From Brevibacillus laterosporus LMG 15441 (GTDB lineage Bacteria > Bacillota > Bacilli > Brevibacillales > Brevibacillaceae): a DNA stretch of 64,000 nucleotides. Positions 18,474 to 30,805 of the stretch are shown in pieces. The position numbers and the translations under genes are program-made. Below the pieces are notes generated by a model. The model had not been told where the DNA came from. It did no database searches and saw only the letters and a program-made list of their open reading frames with translations. Within the stretch, counting starts at the first letter, position 1, and every line of letters starts with the position of its first letter. The stretch is from contig NZ_CP007806.1 of assembly GCF_000219535.2 (NCBI RefSeq), positions 4,856,501-4,920,500 of the forward strand. The letters run 5' to 3'.

Positions 18474-19118
18474 TTACTTTTGCATACTTTCCCAATCGGC
18501 AAGGAATTTCTCAATTCCGCTGCTTGTTAAGGGATGCTGCAAGAGTTGTTTAAATACTTTATGAGGAATGGTGGCAATATCCGCCCCAAGCTTTGCAGCC
18601 TCCGTCACATGTAGAGGGTGACGAATACTTGCTGCAATAATTTCCGTTTCTATGTCATGGACAGCAAAGATTTCTGTGATGTCTGCGATGAGTTGCATGC
18701 CGTCGTAACCAATATCATCCAGTCTGCCAAGGAACGGAGACACATAAGTAGCTCCTGCTCTTGCAGCCATCAATGCTTGGTTCGCGTTAAAAACTAATGT
18801 TACATTGGTTTTAATTTTGCGTTTTGAGAAAATCTTTACAGCTTTAAGTCCTTCTTCTGTCATCGGCACCTTAATGACGATGTTTTTTGATAGACTAGCC
18901 AGCTTTTCCCCTTCTTCGATCATACCTTTTGCATCAATGCTAATAACCTCTGCACTGATAGGACCATCTACAATATCAAGAATCTCTTTTAATGTTTCGA
19001 TGAAATCGCGGCCTTCTTTAGCTACTAGAGACGGATTGGTGGTTACGCCGGATACGACTCCCCACTCATGAATCTCTCGAATTTCATCAACATTCGCTGT
19101 GTCTATGAAGAAACGCAT
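18474..19118 (-). CDS. tal: Transaldolase / fructose-6-phosphate aldolase family
   Basis: Short (214 aa) TalC/FSA-type protein. N-terminal [29 protein letters not shown] near 24, the Schiff-base lysine in NIVIKVPMT near 84, and the [12 protein letters not shown] and SIRHPLHV segments. Members act as transaldolase in the pentose phosphate pathway or as fructose-6-phosphate aldolase; sequence alone does not decide. B. subtilis places the equivalent gene (ywjH) between fba and murAB, as here. ATG with AGGAGGGTACCC upstream. Confidence 0.92.
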   Translation of the reverse strand: MRFFIDTANVDEIREIHEWGVVSGVTTNPSLVAKEGRDFIETLKEILDIVDGPISAEVISIDAKGMIEEGEKLASLSKNIVIKVPMTEEGLKAVKIFSKRKIKTNVTLVFNANQALMAARAGATYVSPFLGRLDDIGYDGMQLIADITEIFAVHDIETEIIAASIRHPLHVTEAAKLGADIATIPHKVFKQLLQHPLTSSGIEKFLADWESMQK

Positions 19119-19133
19119 GGGTACCCTCCTGAA

Positions 19134-19988
19134 TTAGACGCGGTTATTACTTCCGAACAAACGAATTTTCTCGATAACAGTTTGCTTGATTGCCTCACGA
19201 GCAGGACCCATGTATTTACGAGGATCGATTTCGTTAGGTTTTTCAGCTAGCACTTTACGAATTGCAGCTGTGCAAGCCACTTGGTTTTCAGTGTTTACGT
19301 TGATTTTACCAGCACCGCTCAAGATAGCTTGACGGATCGCTTCGTCTGGTACACCAGATCCACCGTGCAATACAATTGGAGCACCAATGTTTTTCACTAC
19401 TTCTTCGATAATATCGAAATGGATTTTTGGTTCACCTTTGTACATACCATGAGCAGTACCTACAGCAATAGCTAGGTAGTCAACTTTAGTCTCTTCCCAG
19501 AAACGAATTGCTTCTTCTGGTTTTGCCAAGCTAGCATCTTCTTCAGCTACTTGTAGATCGTCTTCTACTCCGCCAATTGTACCTAGCTCACCCTCAACAG
19601 ATACGCCTACAGCGTGGGCAGCTTCTACAACTTGTTTAGTCAAACGGATGTTATCTTCGAAGGAATGGTGGGAACCATCGAACATAACAGAAGAGAATCC
19701 AGCTTGGATACATTTCATAACAACATCAAAGTTGCTACCATGATCCAAGTGTAGCGCAATTGGTACGCCAGCAGTTTTAGCAGCGGCTTTAGCCATTGCT
19801 ACTGTATACTCAATACCCATATAACGCATAGCACCTTCTGAAACTCCGAAAATTACAGGGGATTTCTCCTCTTTTGCTGCTTCGGTAATTGCCTGCGTAA
19901 ATTCTAGGTTGTTCAAATTGAATTGTCCAACAGCATACTTATTTTTCTTTGCGTCCTCAATAAAGGCGGTCATAGGTACTAATTGCAT
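19134..19988 (-). CDS. fba: Fructose-bisphosphate aldolase class II
   Basis: Zinc-dependent cleavage of fructose-1,6-bisphosphate in glycolysis. Metal and substrate motifs: LHLDHGSNFDVVMKCIQAGFSSVMFDGS (about 80-107), EGELGTIGGVEDD (about 133), VGTAHGMYKGEP (about 174) and LHGGSGVPDEAI (about 205). The ATG at 19988 follows AGGAGG by 10 bases and gives the family's 284 aa; the longer frame back to 20057 adds 23 residues of no known domain. Pairs with tal downstream. Confidence 0.95.
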   Translation of the reverse strand: MQLVPMTAFIEDAKKNKYAVGQFNLNNLEFTQAITEAAKEEKSPVIFGVSEGAMRYMGIEYTVAMAKAAAKTAGVPIALHLDHGSNFDVVMKCIQAGFSSVMFDGSHHSFEDNIRLTKQVVEAAHAVGVSVEGELGTIGGVEDDLQVAEEDASLAKPEEAIRFWEETKVDYLAIAVGTAHGMYKGEPKIHFDIIEEVVKNIGAPIVLHGGSGVPDEAIRQAILSGAGKINVNTENQVACTAAIRKVLAEKPNEIDPRKYMGPAREAIKQTVIEKIRLFGSNNRV

Positions 19989-20086
19989 TTCGGTATGTCC
20001 TCCTAATCCTAACTCTCTGTATTTCACTACTTGCAATACGGGGTTATTATACCACAACGACGCCTTTATTAACAGAGAACTTGTGA

Positions 20087-20452
20087 CTAACTGACTAATT
20101 GTTGATTGACTACACAGCGTAACTCATCAATATCAAAAGGTTTGGTAAAATGAGTAAGCGCTCCCAGTTGTGTAGCTTCCTTGATCATATCTAATTCTCC
20201 ATACGCGGTCATCATGATGACTTTAATATCTTTGTTTATCTTTTTAATGTGTTTTAAAATTTCTATACCGTCCATTCCGGGAATCTTCATATCTAAAATA
20301 ACGAGATCTGGAGACTCATTTTCGACGATTTCGAGTGCTTGCTTGCCGTTAGCCGCCTGGAAAGTGCAGTATCCTTCCTTACCCAATACCTCATACAGTA
20401 GGATGCGGATGCCGTACTGGTCATCCACGACTAGTACCTTCTTGTCCTGCAT
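20087..20452 (-). CDS. spo0F: Sporulation phosphorelay response regulator Spo0F
   Basis: Single-domain receiver that carries phosphate from sporulation kinases to Spo0B. Acidic pocket [12 protein letters not shown] (8-19), phospho-acceptor Asp in [12 protein letters not shown] (about 54), Thr/Ala switch [10 protein letters not shown] (about 81) and Lys in [11 protein letters not shown] (about 104). Nearly identical to the B. subtilis protein around the kinase/Spo0B contact surface. 121 aa, no output domain. ATG with GAGGGGGAAG upstream. I could not find a convincing sigma-H or Spo0A site in the upstream 200 bases. Confidence 0.97.
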   Translation of the reverse strand: MQDKKVLVVDDQYGIRILLYEVLGKEGYCTFQAANGKQALEIVENESPDLVILDMKIPGMDGIEILKHIKKINKDIKVIMMTAYGELDMIKEATQLGALTHFTKPFDIDELRCVVNQQLVS

Positions 20453-20672
20453 ATTACTTCCCCCTCGTTCCTTTGCTTGTAATTACTAAAATACGCCTTG
20501 CAGATCGGAAATCCTGCCACATTCCATCTTTATTTTTCCAGTAGCTTGTAGCAAGGTTTTAAATTACATAAAATCCCAAAATTTCGTTACTTTTAACATT
20601 GCTCACGGTTTTGTCATGATGGAAGCTCTTCTCTTGCTACAGCAGGCTTTCTAGCTTGTAACAAAAAAAGAC

Positions 20673-20691
20673 TGTCGAGAAACTCGACAGC
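20673..20691 (-). terminator. Rho-independent terminator after pyrG
   Basis: CTGTCGAG-TTT-CTCGACAG perfect stem followed by TCTTTTTTTG on the minus strand, 35 bases after the pyrG stop. Confidence 0.9.
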
Positions 20692-20725
20692 CTTTGGCTA
20701 TTTTTAAGCTATTGGTATTCTTTAT

Positions 20726-22354
<1,629 letters not shown>

Positions 22355-22410
22355 TTATTTCAACATTTTTGATGAACAGTTATTAAGTAGGGTGCTACAA
22401 AAAGAAAAAA

Positions 22411-22459
22411 CAAAAGCGGGGTCCTATCCCAACATCTCTGCTGAATAGGGGCGCTTTTG
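22411..22459 (-). promoter_or_regulatory. pyrG leader attenuator (terminator hairpin)
   Basis: On the minus strand CAAAAGCG / CGCTTTTG continued by CCTAT / ATAGG forms a long stem, followed directly by TTTTTT. It lies 42 bases after the predicted pyrG start (GGGCTT) and 80 bases before the ATG. The 5' arm holds CCCCT, which can pair with a slipped poly-G 5' end, as in B. subtilis pyrG control. Confidence 0.75.
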
Positions 22460-22500
22460 TTTGTTATTCTTTCATATATGACAAATCTTCATGTGAAGCC

Positions 22501-22537
22501 CAAAAAGTATTTTATAATGGGCTGAAATGAAAGTCAA
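22501..22537 (-). promoter_or_regulatory. pyrG promoter with GGGC start
   Basis: TTGACT (22532-22537), 17-bp spacer, TAAAAT (22509-22514), then seven bases to GGGCTT at 22501. The initially transcribed GGGC matches the run of Gs where RNA polymerase slips when CTP is low. Confidence 0.75.
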
Positions 22538-22565
22538 GGACAAAGTCGTTAAAGTCGATAGATCC

Positions 22566-23120
22566 TTACTTATCAAGATCAGGATCTTCTTCGTCTTCTT
22601 CCTCGGTTTCTTCGTCATCTTCAAAAAGATCCTCATCTTCTAGATCTTCTTCGTCTTCATCGATGTCTTCAATGTCTTCCTCTGAATCAACATCGTCCTC
22701 ATCAACAAATTCTTCCTCTTCCTCTTCAAACAGGGCGATATCATCTTCCTCTTCAAATACTTCAGCAACATCATCGTCTTCCATATCGAAGTCTTCAAAG
22801 TCGTCAACAACAGCAGATTTTTTCTTTTTAACTCCGCCTTCTTGGCTCTCTTCAACTGCTTCCGTTGCATACCAACGTTTTAATCCCCATGTATTCTCAC
22901 CAATACATACATAACGACCATCAATATTTACTTCTGTATACACTTGAGCAATGACAGCCATCAATTGCTCTTCTGTCAGCTTACGCAAGATAGCAATTTC
23001 ATTCATAAGTTCACGGAAATTATAAGGGCGATTTGTTTCTCTTAGGATTTCATAAGCGATATCAACCATCGCCATCTCTTGCAACTTCTCTTCATTATAT
23101 TGCTGAAGTAATTTACTCAA
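22566..23120 (-). CDS. rpoE: DNA-directed RNA polymerase delta subunit
   Basis: Gram-positive RNA polymerase subunit that speeds core recycling and affects start-nucleotide selection. The N-terminal HARE-HTH domain (about 12-85) has MAMVDIAYEILRETNRPYNFRELMNEIA and NIDGRYVCIGENTWGLKRWY. The C-terminal half is an almost pure Asp/Glu tail, as expected. The likely start is the TTG at 23120, with AAAGGA 10 bases upstream; a GTG three codons earlier is too close to that site. A vegetative promoter is visible at 23170-23197. Next to pyrG, as in Bacillus. Confidence 0.93.
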   Translation of the reverse strand: MSKLLQQYNEEKLQEMAMVDIAYEILRETNRPYNFRELMNEIAILRKLTEEQLMAVIAQVYTEVNIDGRYVCIGENTWGLKRWYATEAVEESQEGGVKKKKSAVVDDFEDFDMEDDDVAEVFEEEDDIALFEEEEEEFVDEDDVDSEEDIEDIDEDEEDLEDEDLFEDDEETEEEDEEDPDLDK

Positions 23121-23425
23121 GCAAGGCACGTCCTTTCAAACAAAACTTGGCTATCATACAGTATTCCCTATTTTATCCGAAAATGCAAGTGATTCAAACC
23201 CTATGGAAAGAAAAGCTTTTTTCGACTCCATATCTTATCTGTAACCCATGTCTTGCTGACATTATATTTCACACTACGATTCCTCACAAGCTGCCTTGCT
23301 GAGAGCTTACAAAAAGGTGGGGATTGCTTGGGCTTTTGTCACAAATAGACGTCTTTAAAATGGCAAACGAATGAAGCAAAAGAAATACCCCAGAGGAAAT
23401 GTTACCAGCTGGGGTATAATCCATC
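23121..23425 (-). promoter_or_regulatory. Intergenic region upstream of rpoE: promoter and icmF terminator
   Basis: Holds TTGAAT (23192-23197), 16-bp spacer, TAAAAT (23170-23175) as a likely rpoE promoter, and the icmF terminator at 23385-23417. I see no further coding or structured element in between. Confidence 0.5.
23385..23417 (-). terminator. Rho-independent terminator after icmF
   Basis: ATACCCCAG / CTGGGGTAT perfect 9-bp stem, then TTCTTTT on the minus strand, 9 bases after the icmF stop. Confidence 0.85.
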
Positions 23426-26400
23426 TTACATATTGCGTCGATATTGTCCTCCCACTTCATACAATGCTGCTGTAATTTGACCAAGAGAAGCCACTTTAAC
23501 CGACTCCATCAATTCAGCGAATATATTTCCGCCTGTTAATGCAACCTCCTGTAGCTTTTTCAATGCCTCAGGAATCTGTTGAGCATGTCTTTGCTGGAAG
23601 GCACGCACATTATCGATTTGTTGTTGCTTTTCTGCATCTGTAGCCCTTGCAAGCTCAATTTCATAATCATCCTCAGAAGCGTTTGGATTTAGGAAGGTAT
23701 TAACTCCAATGATCGGCAAATCTCCAGAATGTTTCCGCATCTCATAATACATCGACTCATCCTGAATTTTCCCGCGTTGATATTGTGTTTCCATGGCTCC
23801 GAGGACCCCACCCCGTATACTTAACCGTTCAAATTCCTGCAATACAGCTTCTTCTACTAAGTCAGTCAGTTCTTCAATGATAAAAGCACCCTGCAACGGG
23901 TTTTCATTTTTGGCCAACCCTAATTCTTTATTAATAATCATTTGGATGGCCATTGCCCTGCGCACTGAATTTTCGGTAGGTGTGGTGATGGCTTCATCAT
24001 AAGCATTGGTGTGCAAAGAATTGCAGTTATCGTAAATGGCAATCAGGGCTTGTAGCGTAGTACGTATATCATTAAAGTCCATTTCTTGGGCATGAAGAGA
24101 ACGCCCAGATGTTTGGATGTGATACTTTAGCTTTTGGCTACGCTCATTAGCACCATAACGATTCTTCATAGCGATTGCCCAAATCCTGCGTGCTACCCGT
24201 CCTATTACCGTATATTCAGGATCAAGTCCATTAGAGAAGAAGAAGGACAAATTATGCGCAAATTCGTCAATTTTCATGCCACGGCTTAAATAATACTCCA
24301 CATACGTAAATCCATTGGCAAGGGTAAAAGCTAATTGTGTAATCGGGTTCGCTCCTGCTTCAGCTATATGGTAGCCTGAGATAGAAACCGAATAGTAATT
24401 ACGCACTTTATTTTCAATAAAATAGGACTGGATATCTCCCATCATGCGAAGTGCGAACTCCGTAGAGAAAATGCAGGTGTTTTGCCCCTGATCTTCTTTT
24501 AAAATATCAGCTTGCACTGTTCCTCGTACGTTTGATAAGGTAAAGGCTTTAATTTGCAAATATTCTTCTGTAGAAGGTTGGCGCCCTTCTCTTTCTACAA
24601 AATTCTCTACCTGTTGTTCGATAGCCGTATTTAAAAACATAGCCAAAATCATTGGTGCAGGTCCGTTGATTGTCATGGAAACAGAAGTGGAAGGGGCACA
24701 AAGATCAAAGCCCGCATACAGCTTTTTCATATCATCCAACGTACATACACTCACCCCACTGGTTCCGATCTTCCCATAAATGTCAGGTCGCTCGTGAGGG
24801 TCTTGACCATATAAGGTCACACTATCAAATGCTGTGCTTAACCGTTTTGCATCATCATTTTTAGATAGAAAATGGAATCGTTTGTTCGTGCGCTCTGGCG
24901 ATCCTTCTCCTGCAAATTGTCTGCGCGGATCTTCTCCCTCCCTTTTAAAGGGAAAAACACCCGCCGTATAGGGAAATTCCCCCGGGACATTCTCTTTCAT
25001 CGCCCAAGATAGTAAATCCCCCCACTCATGGAAGGTTGGGGTGCTAATCTTGGGAATCCGTGATCCCGAAAGTGATGTAGAAAATAGCTTTGTCACTATT
25101 TCCTTATCGCGAATCTTCGTGATGAACTGATCCTGTTTATACAATTCCTTTTGTTTGGGCCAGTGTTCCAACCATTTTTTTAATTCGGGATGCAATTTCT
25201 CTTCAAATTCTGCAATTTGAGAGGTTAATTGAGCAAGCACGGCTTCGTCTGCCCCCTGCTCTGCTAAAACTTTGTATGCTCCATCTAGCTGATACAGTTT
25301 ACGCGCATAACCTGCCTGCTCTTCACTAAACTTGTGATAATTCCGCACCGTATTAGCTATGTCCTGAAGATACGTAATTTTTTCAGACGGGATAAGCGGC
25401 GGTTTATGGGCTAAAATGGGCGTTGGGTCTAGATGCTCAACGTCCCAGTCAAGCTGCTTTTTCTGAACGACCGCTCGCATCAGAGCCGCAAAAAGAGCAT
25501 TGGTTCCTGGATCGTTAAATTGACTTGCAATCGTGCCATAAATCGGTAGCTGTTCATCTTCTACGTCAAATAATTGATGATTGCGACGGTACTGCTTTCT
25601 CACTTCTCGTAAAGCATCCTCTGAGCCTTTACGCTCAAATTTATTAATGGACACCAATTCAGCAAAATCAAGCATATCAATTTTTTCTAGCTGAGAAGGC
25701 GCACCGAACTCACTCGTCATCACATACAGTGACAAATCACAAAGCTCACTAATGCGAGCATCCCCTTGTCCAATCCCGCTTGTTTCCACGATGACTAGAT
25801 CAAAGCAGGCTGCCTTAGCTACCTGAATCGCATCTTGAAGGGCAAGAGACAGCTCTGATCCAGATTGTCTAGTCGCTAAACTACGCATATAAACACGGGA
25901 TGTGTTATTTGCGTTCATTCGAATGCGGTCACCCAGAAGAGCTCCGCCCGTTTTCTGTTTAGACGGATCTATCGACAGAATAGCAATGGTTTTGTCAGGG
26001 TACGTATATAAAAAACGACGAACTAACTCATCTGTTAACGAGCTTTTCCCTGCTCCACCTGTGCCTGTAATACCCACGACCGGCACATTATTAGTGAAAC
26101 CAGCTAGCGTATCTCTAACCTGCAGGAACCATTTCTTATCAGTCACATCATACTCTGCCAGTGTAATCAGACGAGCAACCGCTTGAATATTCTTTTCCTG
26201 TAACAACTCCACTTCCGCTTGCAGGGAAGCTACTGTCGGAAAGTCACATTCTCGAATCATCAGGTTAATCATGCCTTGAAGCCCAAGTTCCCTGCCGTCA
26301 TCTGGTGAAAACAGCTTAGCTACACCATATTCCTCCAATTCGCGAATTTCACGGGGGACGATAACGCCACCACCTCCGCCATACACGCGAATATGATCGG

Positions 26401-26671
26401 CACCACGCTCTTGTAGCAAATCAATGATATATTTAAAAAACTCGACATGCCCACCTTGATATGAGCTAATGGCGATTCCCTGAACATCCTCCTGAATGGC
26501 AGCATCGACAATCTCCATGACAGAGCGGTTGTGACCTAGATGAATCACTTCCGCTCCAGTGGATTGCAAAATTCGACGCATAATATTTATGGAAGCATCA
26601 TGTCCGTCATAGAGACTCGCTGCTGTTACAAAACGTACTTTATTTGTCGGACGATAGACCTCTGTTATCAC
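23426..26671 (-). CDS. icmF: Fused isobutyryl-CoA mutase
   Basis: Coenzyme-B12 enzyme that interconverts isobutyryl-CoA and n-butyryl-CoA. Three parts are visible in one 1081-aa chain: a B12-binding domain (about 8-140, with [16 protein letters not shown] as the D-x-H-x-x-type cobalamin motif and a [12 protein letters not shown] loop); a MeaI-type G-protein chaperone (about 195-420, [35 protein letters not shown]); and the large TIM-barrel mutase domain (about 540-1080, [39 protein letters not shown]). This order is unique to IcmF. GTG start with GGGGAGG upstream. Pivalyl-CoA mutase relatives share the architecture and cannot be fully excluded. Confidence 0.93.
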   Translation of the reverse strand: MITEVYRPTNKVRFVTAASLYDGHDASINIMRRILQSTGAEVIHLGHNRSVMEIVDAAIQEDVQGIAISSYQGGHVEFFKYIIDLLQERGADHIRVYGGGGGVIVPREIRELEEYGVAKLFSPDDGRELGLQGMINLMIRECDFPTVASLQAEVELLQEKNIQAVARLITLAEYDVTDKKWFLQVRDTLAGFTNNVPVVGITGTGGAGKSSLTDELVRRFLYTYPDKTIAILSIDPSKQKTGGALLGDRIRMNANNTSRVYMRSLATRQSGSELSLALQDAIQVAKAACFDLVIVETSGIGQGDARISELCDLSLYVMTSEFGAPSQLEKIDMLDFAELVSINKFERKGSEDALREVRKQYRRNHQLFDVEDEQLPIYGTIASQFNDPGTNALFAALMRAVVQKKQLDWDVEHLDPTPILAHKPPLIPSEKITYLQDIANTVRNYHKFSEEQAGYARKLYQLDGAYKVLAEQGADEAVLAQLTSQIAEFEEKLHPELKKWLEHWPKQKELYKQDQFITKIRDKEIVTKLFSTSLSGSRIPKISTPTFHEWGDLLSWAMKENVPGEFPYTAGVFPFKREGEDPRRQFAGEGSPERTNKRFHFLSKNDDAKRLSTAFDSVTLYGQDPHERPDIYGKIGTSGVSVCTLDDMKKLYAGFDLCAPSTSVSMTINGPAPMILAMFLNTAIEQQVENFVEREGRQPSTEEYLQIKAFTLSNVRGTVQADILKEDQGQNTCIFSTEFALRMMGDIQSYFIENKVRNYYSVSISGYHIAEAGANPITQLAFTLANGFTYVEYYLSRGMKIDEFAHNLSFFFSNGLDPEYTVIGRVARRIWAIAMKNRYGANERSQKLKYHIQTSGRSLHAQEMDFNDIRTTLQALIAIYDNCNSLHTNAYDEAITTPTENSVRRAMAIQMIINKELGLAKNENPLQGAFIIEELTDLVEEAVLQEFERLSIRGGVLGAMETQYQRGKIQDESMYYEMRKHSGDLPIIGVNTFLNPNASEDDYEIELARATDAEKQQQIDNVRAFQQRHAQQIPEALKKLQEVALTGGNIFAELMESVKVASLGQITAALYEVGGQYRRNM

Positions 26672-26703
26672 CTTGACAGCCTCCCCTTATCTATGGGATG
26701 GCT

Positions 26704-27336
26704 CTATTCGTGTCCGCTGATATCCCGCAGAAGCAATTCAGTCTGTTTCTCGATGTATTCGTCCAAGGTATAGCTTTTGCCAAGTGTCCAGCGTCGGAAC
26801 ACCCACATTTCCGCTAGTACCATGATGTTGTTAGCCATAAGCTTCACATAGCGCTCATCAGTCCGAATGGAACCATCTTCCATTCCCTTATGCAGAATCT
26901 CTTCAAAAATCCCTGTGATAGACTCTTCTCGACGTAACACATACGTCATCGCTTCATGTGGCAACGACTTGGTTTCTTGATAGATTAATAGCACACGATC
27001 GTTCACCTGATCCATAACGCGAATTAGGCTTTTCAACGCGAGCTTAAGGCTTTTGAGACCAGAACCATTGTAGGTAATCGCTTCACGCAGTCTTTCTTCC
27101 ATTTCATTATGAATAGAGTCGCAAACCAAATATAAAATATCCTCTTTGGACTCAATGTACTCATATAGCGTTCCAATGCTAAAGCCAGAGGCACGAGCAA
27201 TTTCCCGCGTAGTCGTTTTGTGGAAACCTTTGTGTATAAATAGGTCAACGGCCGCTTCAATGATTTGTTCACGCCGTTTTTCGATTAGTTTTGGGTCCTT
27301 CACCAAGGACGGGATTACTTTCTTACGTTCTTGCAC
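26704..27336 (-). CDS. TetR-family transcriptional regulator
   Basis: N-terminal helix-turn-helix (about residues 20-66: QIIEAAVDLFIHKGFHKTTTREIARASGFSIGTLYEYIESKEDIL) followed by an all-helical ligand domain typical of acyl-CoA-responsive TetR proteins. 210 aa. GTG at 27336 is chosen because AAAGGTGG lies 8 bases upstream; the GTG at 27348 is inside that site. It sits between icmF and meaB in an acyl-CoA gene cluster, so it is the obvious candidate to bind the operators at 32979-32992 and 35334-35347. It is not a close match to B. subtilis FadR outside the HTH. Confidence 0.88.
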   Translation of the reverse strand: MQERKKVIPSLVKDPKLIEKRREQIIEAAVDLFIHKGFHKTTTREIARASGFSIGTLYEYIESKEDILYLVCDSIHNEMEERLREAITYNGSGLKSLKLALKSLIRVMDQVNDRVLLIYQETKSLPHEAMTYVLRREESITGIFEEILHKGMEDGSIRTDERYVKLMANNIMVLAEMWVFRRWTLGKSYTLDEYIEKQTELLLRDISGHE

Positions 27337-27468
27337 GAAATAAGCCACCTTTCACCAATTTGACTAAACGTCTCTGGTTTCTCCCCATTATACTAATCCA
27401 CAATTTATGCTACAATCCTCTTTTTGCGGCTAATCGTGCCAGACTTGTAACAAAAACGCCACCATAAG

Positions 27469-28410
27469 TCATCGTTGTAAAAAAATACGTACCATTTTTT
27501 CTGCTGCGTGATAAGGGTCTACCCTTCTGTTCGCTACCTCAACTAGCTCGTCAGCAAATGCTCCCTGTTCCATTCTTTGTAGCATGACACGAGAAAGATT
27601 TTGGTTCACTAACTCTATTACCTCTTCATGTAAGTGATATGATCTGCGCTTCTCCCCTTCACCCGATTCCATCAGAAACCTCTCATGTGCAAGGATAGCT
27701 TGCCACAAATCAGGTATCCCCACTCGGTCAGTTGCAATTGTACGAATTAGAGGAGGTTGCCAGCTTGCATCATGCTTTACAATCTCTATCATCTGTTCAA
27801 TCTCTGTGAGTAATTTATCCAGACCAGGCAAATCTGCTTTGTTAATGACAAAGAGATCAGCAATTTCCATAATGCCAGCTTTAAATGCCTGAACAGTATC
27901 CCCACTTCCGGGATTTAGTACAACAGCGACTGTATCAACGATTTTCATAATGTCCAGCTCAGACTGTCCAACCCCGACTGTCTCAACAATAATGACTTCA
28001 CAGCCATATGCATCCAGCACACGTACTGCTTCTTTGGTATTGCGTGATAAACCACCTAAATTTCCCCGGGTTCCCATGCTTCTGATAAAGACGCCTCGGT
28101 CAGGAGCATGATGCTGCATCCGAATGCGATCTCCTAGCAGGGCTCCACCGGTAAACGGACTAGTGGGGTCTACTGCAATGACCCCGACTGATATCTGCTG
28201 TGAACGTAAATAAGTAATCAATGCATCTACTAATGAACTCTTACCTGCTCCTGGGGAACCAGTTAACCCAATCAGTCGTGCCTTACCAGTATGGGGGAAA
28301 ATTTCCTGTAGCACCTGCCCCTTTTCAGGAAAGCCATCTTCAATCCAGGTAATTGCTCTGGCAGCCGCGCGAACATCTCCTGCCAGTATTCGCTTGGTTA
28401 TCGGATGCAA
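27469..28410 (-). CDS. meaB: MeaB/ArgK-type GTPase, cobalamin mutase chaperone
   Basis: G3E-family P-loop GTPase that protects and loads B12-dependent acyl-CoA mutases. Walker A LTGSPGAGKSSLVDALI (about 49-65), [18 protein letters not shown] (about 88), the ETVGVGQSE switch (about 150) and base-recognition NKAD (about 200). 313 aa. TTG start with AGGAG 9 bases upstream. IcmF in this cluster already carries its own G domain, so the partner of this free-standing GTPase is uncertain (perhaps a separate methylmalonyl-CoA mutase). Confidence 0.93.
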   Translation of the reverse strand: MHPITKRILAGDVRAAARAITWIEDGFPEKGQVLQEIFPHTGKARLIGLTGSPGAGKSSLVDALITYLRSQQISVGVIAVDPTSPFTGGALLGDRIRMQHHAPDRGVFIRSMGTRGNLGGLSRNTKEAVRVLDAYGCEVIIVETVGVGQSELDIMKIVDTVAVVLNPGSGDTVQAFKAGIMEIADLFVINKADLPGLDKLLTEIEQMIEIVKHDASWQPPLIRTIATDRVGIPDLWQAILAHERFLMESGEGEKRRSYHLHEEVIELVNQNLSRVMLQRMEQGAFADELVEVANRRVDPYHAAEKMVRIFLQR

Positions 28411-28422
28411 TTAGGTCAGCTC

Positions 28423-29565
28423 CTACTCTTTTAACAGCAGGTTGCTGATAACCACACGCTGTATTTCATTTGTTCCTTCATAAATCTGCGTAATTTTTGC
28501 ATCACGCATAAATCTTTCTACTGGATATTCGCGCGTATAGCCATATCCTCCAAACACCTGCACTGCTTCTGTCGTTACTTGCATGGCAATGTCGCCGGCA
28601 AACACCTTGGACATAGCTGACGCTTTTCCATACGGCAGGCCTTTATCTTCTAACCAAGCCGCTTGATAGGTTAGCAATCGTGCCGCCTCAATCTGGGTAG
28701 CCATATCTGCCAATTTGAACTGAATGGCCTGCAATGCAGCAATCGGTTTGCCAAATTGAATGCGTTCCTTCGCATAGCTTAGGGCATGTTCAAACGCACC
28801 CTGAGCAATTCCTAGCGCCTGAGCGGCAATACCGTTTCGTCCACCGTCTAGTGTCATCATCGCAATTTTAAAGCCTTGCCCCTCTTCGCCTAAACGATTA
28901 GCTACCGGTACACGTACATCCTCCATAATCACTTCTAATGTGAGGGAGGAACGAATTCCTAGCTTCTTCTCCTTTTTCCCCATTGAGAAGCCAGGCATAT
29001 CTTTTTCTAACAGGAAGGCTGTTACACCCTTATGTTTTAAATCAGGATTCGTTACCGCAAAAACAATATAAGTTTCAGCTTCGCCAGCATTTGTGATAAA
29101 AATTTTATTTCCATTAAGGATATAATGATCCCCATCCCGTACAGCGGTTGTACGCATTCCTGCTGAATCAGAGCCAGACCCCGCTTCAGTTAGACAGTAT
29201 GCACCCATTTTCTTACCTTCTGCAAGCGGACGTAGGAAGGTTTGTTTTTGCTCTTCTGTGCCAAACTTATAGATCGGCCAGCTCGCTAAGGAGACGTGTG
29301 CAGAGAGGGTGACACCAATAGATGCATCTACTCTTGATAGCTCTTCAACAGCAAGGACATAGCTTAGGTAGTCAGCTCCAGCCCCGCCATATTTCTCATC
29401 CCACGGAATTCCCGTAAGCCCTAACTCTGCCATTTGTTCGAAGATAGAGCGGTCAAATCGCTCTTCTTCATCGCGTTCTGCCGCAGTTGGCGCTATGTGC
29501 TCCTCAGCGAATTCTCGAATCATTTTACGTAGCATTTCCTGTTCTTCATTAAGACGAAAGTCCAT
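28423..29565 (-). CDS. acdA: Acyl-CoA dehydrogenase (first copy)
   Basis: FAD enzyme forming the trans-2,3 double bond of acyl-CoA and passing electrons to ETF. N-terminal helical, middle beta and C-terminal helical domains are complete: [36 protein letters not shown], the [27 protein letters not shown] helix, and the catalytic-Glu segment [18 protein letters not shown]. 380 aa from ATG 29565 (GGGAG 10 bases upstream). Probably short-chain specific given its neighbours. B. subtilis acdA also neighbours fadF and rpoE. Confidence 0.92.
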   Translation of the reverse strand: MDFRLNEEQEMLRKMIREFAEEHIAPTAAERDEEERFDRSIFEQMAELGLTGIPWDEKYGGAGADYLSYVLAVEELSRVDASIGVTLSAHVSLASWPIYKFGTEEQKQTFLRPLAEGKKMGAYCLTEAGSGSDSAGMRTTAVRDGDHYILNGNKIFITNAGEAETYIVFAVTNPDLKHKGVTAFLLEKDMPGFSMGKKEKKLGIRSSLTLEVIMEDVRVPVANRLGEEGQGFKIAMMTLDGGRNGIAAQALGIAQGAFEHALSYAKERIQFGKPIAALQAIQFKLADMATQIEAARLLTYQAAWLEDKGLPYGKASAMSKVFAGDIAMQVTTEAVQVFGGYGYTREYPVERFMRDAKITQIYEGTNEIQRVVISNLLLKE

Positions 29566-29594
29566 CTGTTCCACACTCCCTGTTTGTTGTTGTT

Positions 29595-30737
29595 CTATTT
29601 AGTAAGCAAATGCTTAGAAATGACTAGTTGTTGAATTTCTGATGTTCCTTCATAAATTTGCGTGATTTTTGCATCTCTGAACAAACGCTCTACTGGATAT
29701 TCCCTTGTGTAGCCATATCCTCCATAAATCTGTACAGCCTCTATCGCTGCTTTCATAGCAACATCCGAGGCAAACTTTTTGGCAATGGATGCTTCCAGCC
29801 CGCATGGTTGACCCTCCTGGCGCAAAAAGGCTGCACGATATACAAGCAATCGAGCCGCCTCCACCTGCGTAGCCATATCTGCCAGCTTAAAAGCCACCGC
29901 TTGCTGATTTCCAATCGGAGAGCCAAATTGCTCACGTTCCTTCGCATATTGAATGGAATACTCTAAAGCCGCTTCAGCAATACCCAAAGCTTGAGCCGCT
30001 ATACCGATTCGCCCCACGTCCAGATTAGACAGAGCTATGGCGAAGCCTCTTCCTTCCTCGCCTAGTAGATTTTCTATCGGAACAATTGCATTCTCAAAAA
30101 TGAGCTCCGTTGTATTGGATCCATGGAGTCCCATCTTCTTTTCCTTTTTTCCCACCGTAAAGCCTGGGGTATTTTTTTCTACAATAAAAGCAGAAATTCC
30201 GTGTGTTCCTTGAGTAGCATCTGTCACGGCAAATGTTATGTACGTATCTGCTTCGCCACCATTGGTTATAAAAATTTTGCTGCCATTTAATACGTAATGA
30301 TCCCCTTGTCGTATAGCAGAGGTTCGAATACGTCCGGCATCAGAACCTGCTTGAGGCTCTGTCAGAGCAAATGCGCCCAAATATTCTCCACTTGCCAGCT
30401 TCGGAACATATTTTTTCTTTTGCTCCTCATTTCCGTAGTACAAAATAGGAGTCGTGCCTACAGAAGTGTGAACCGAGAGAATTACCCCTATAGTCGCACT
30501 TATTTTCGAAATCTCATGAATCGTAATTACATACGAAATAAAATTAGAATCAGAGCCGCCCCACTCTTCGGGTATTGGAATCCCCATTAAGCCTAGCTGT
30601 GCCATTTTTGTTAGTAATGGACGCGGAAATTCTTCCGTTTCTTCCATATGAGCAACAAATGGCGCAATTTCTTTTTTGGCAAAATCACTTACCATCTTTC
30701 GCATCATGAGCTGTTCTTCTGTAAAATGAAGCTCCAT
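29595..30737 (-). CDS. Acyl-CoA dehydrogenase (second copy)
   Basis: A close paralogue of the previous gene with the same motifs: [63 protein letters not shown] and [18 protein letters not shown]. 380 aa from ATG 30737 (GGAAGGA 8 bases upstream). The two tandem enzymes probably differ in acyl chain (for example straight versus branched); MmgC of B. subtilis is the closest comparison. 30 bases separate them, so they are cotranscribed. Confidence 0.92.
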   Translation of the reverse strand: MELHFTEEQLMMRKMVSDFAKKEIAPFVAHMEETEEFPRPLLTKMAQLGLMGIPIPEEWGGSDSNFISYVITIHEISKISATIGVILSVHTSVGTTPILYYGNEEQKKKYVPKLASGEYLGAFALTEPQAGSDAGRIRTSAIRQGDHYVLNGSKIFITNGGEADTYITFAVTDATQGTHGISAFIVEKNTPGFTVGKKEKKMGLHGSNTTELIFENAIVPIENLLGEEGRGFAIALSNLDVGRIGIAAQALGIAEAALEYSIQYAKEREQFGSPIGNQQAVAFKLADMATQVEAARLLVYRAAFLRQEGQPCGLEASIAKKFASDVAMKAAIEAVQIYGGYGYTREYPVERLFRDAKITQIYEGTSEIQQLVISKHLLTK

Positions 30738-30805
30738 ACACAAAATCCTTCCTTTTGTAAATTTCTCGTTGCCCCTACATATATGGCGCTCCATGCACGA
30801 TCAGG

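Noticed and set aside
20453-20660. Sigma-H promoter or Spo0A box before spo0F
   Set aside because: Expected from B. subtilis, but I found only partial matches (for example GTAACGAA), not enough to call.
22640-22914. Two overlapping frames opposite or out of frame within rpoE, one Ser-rich and one Lys-rich
   Set aside because: They are by-products of the Asp/Glu repeat codons of the delta subunit tail; no ribosome site and extreme composition.
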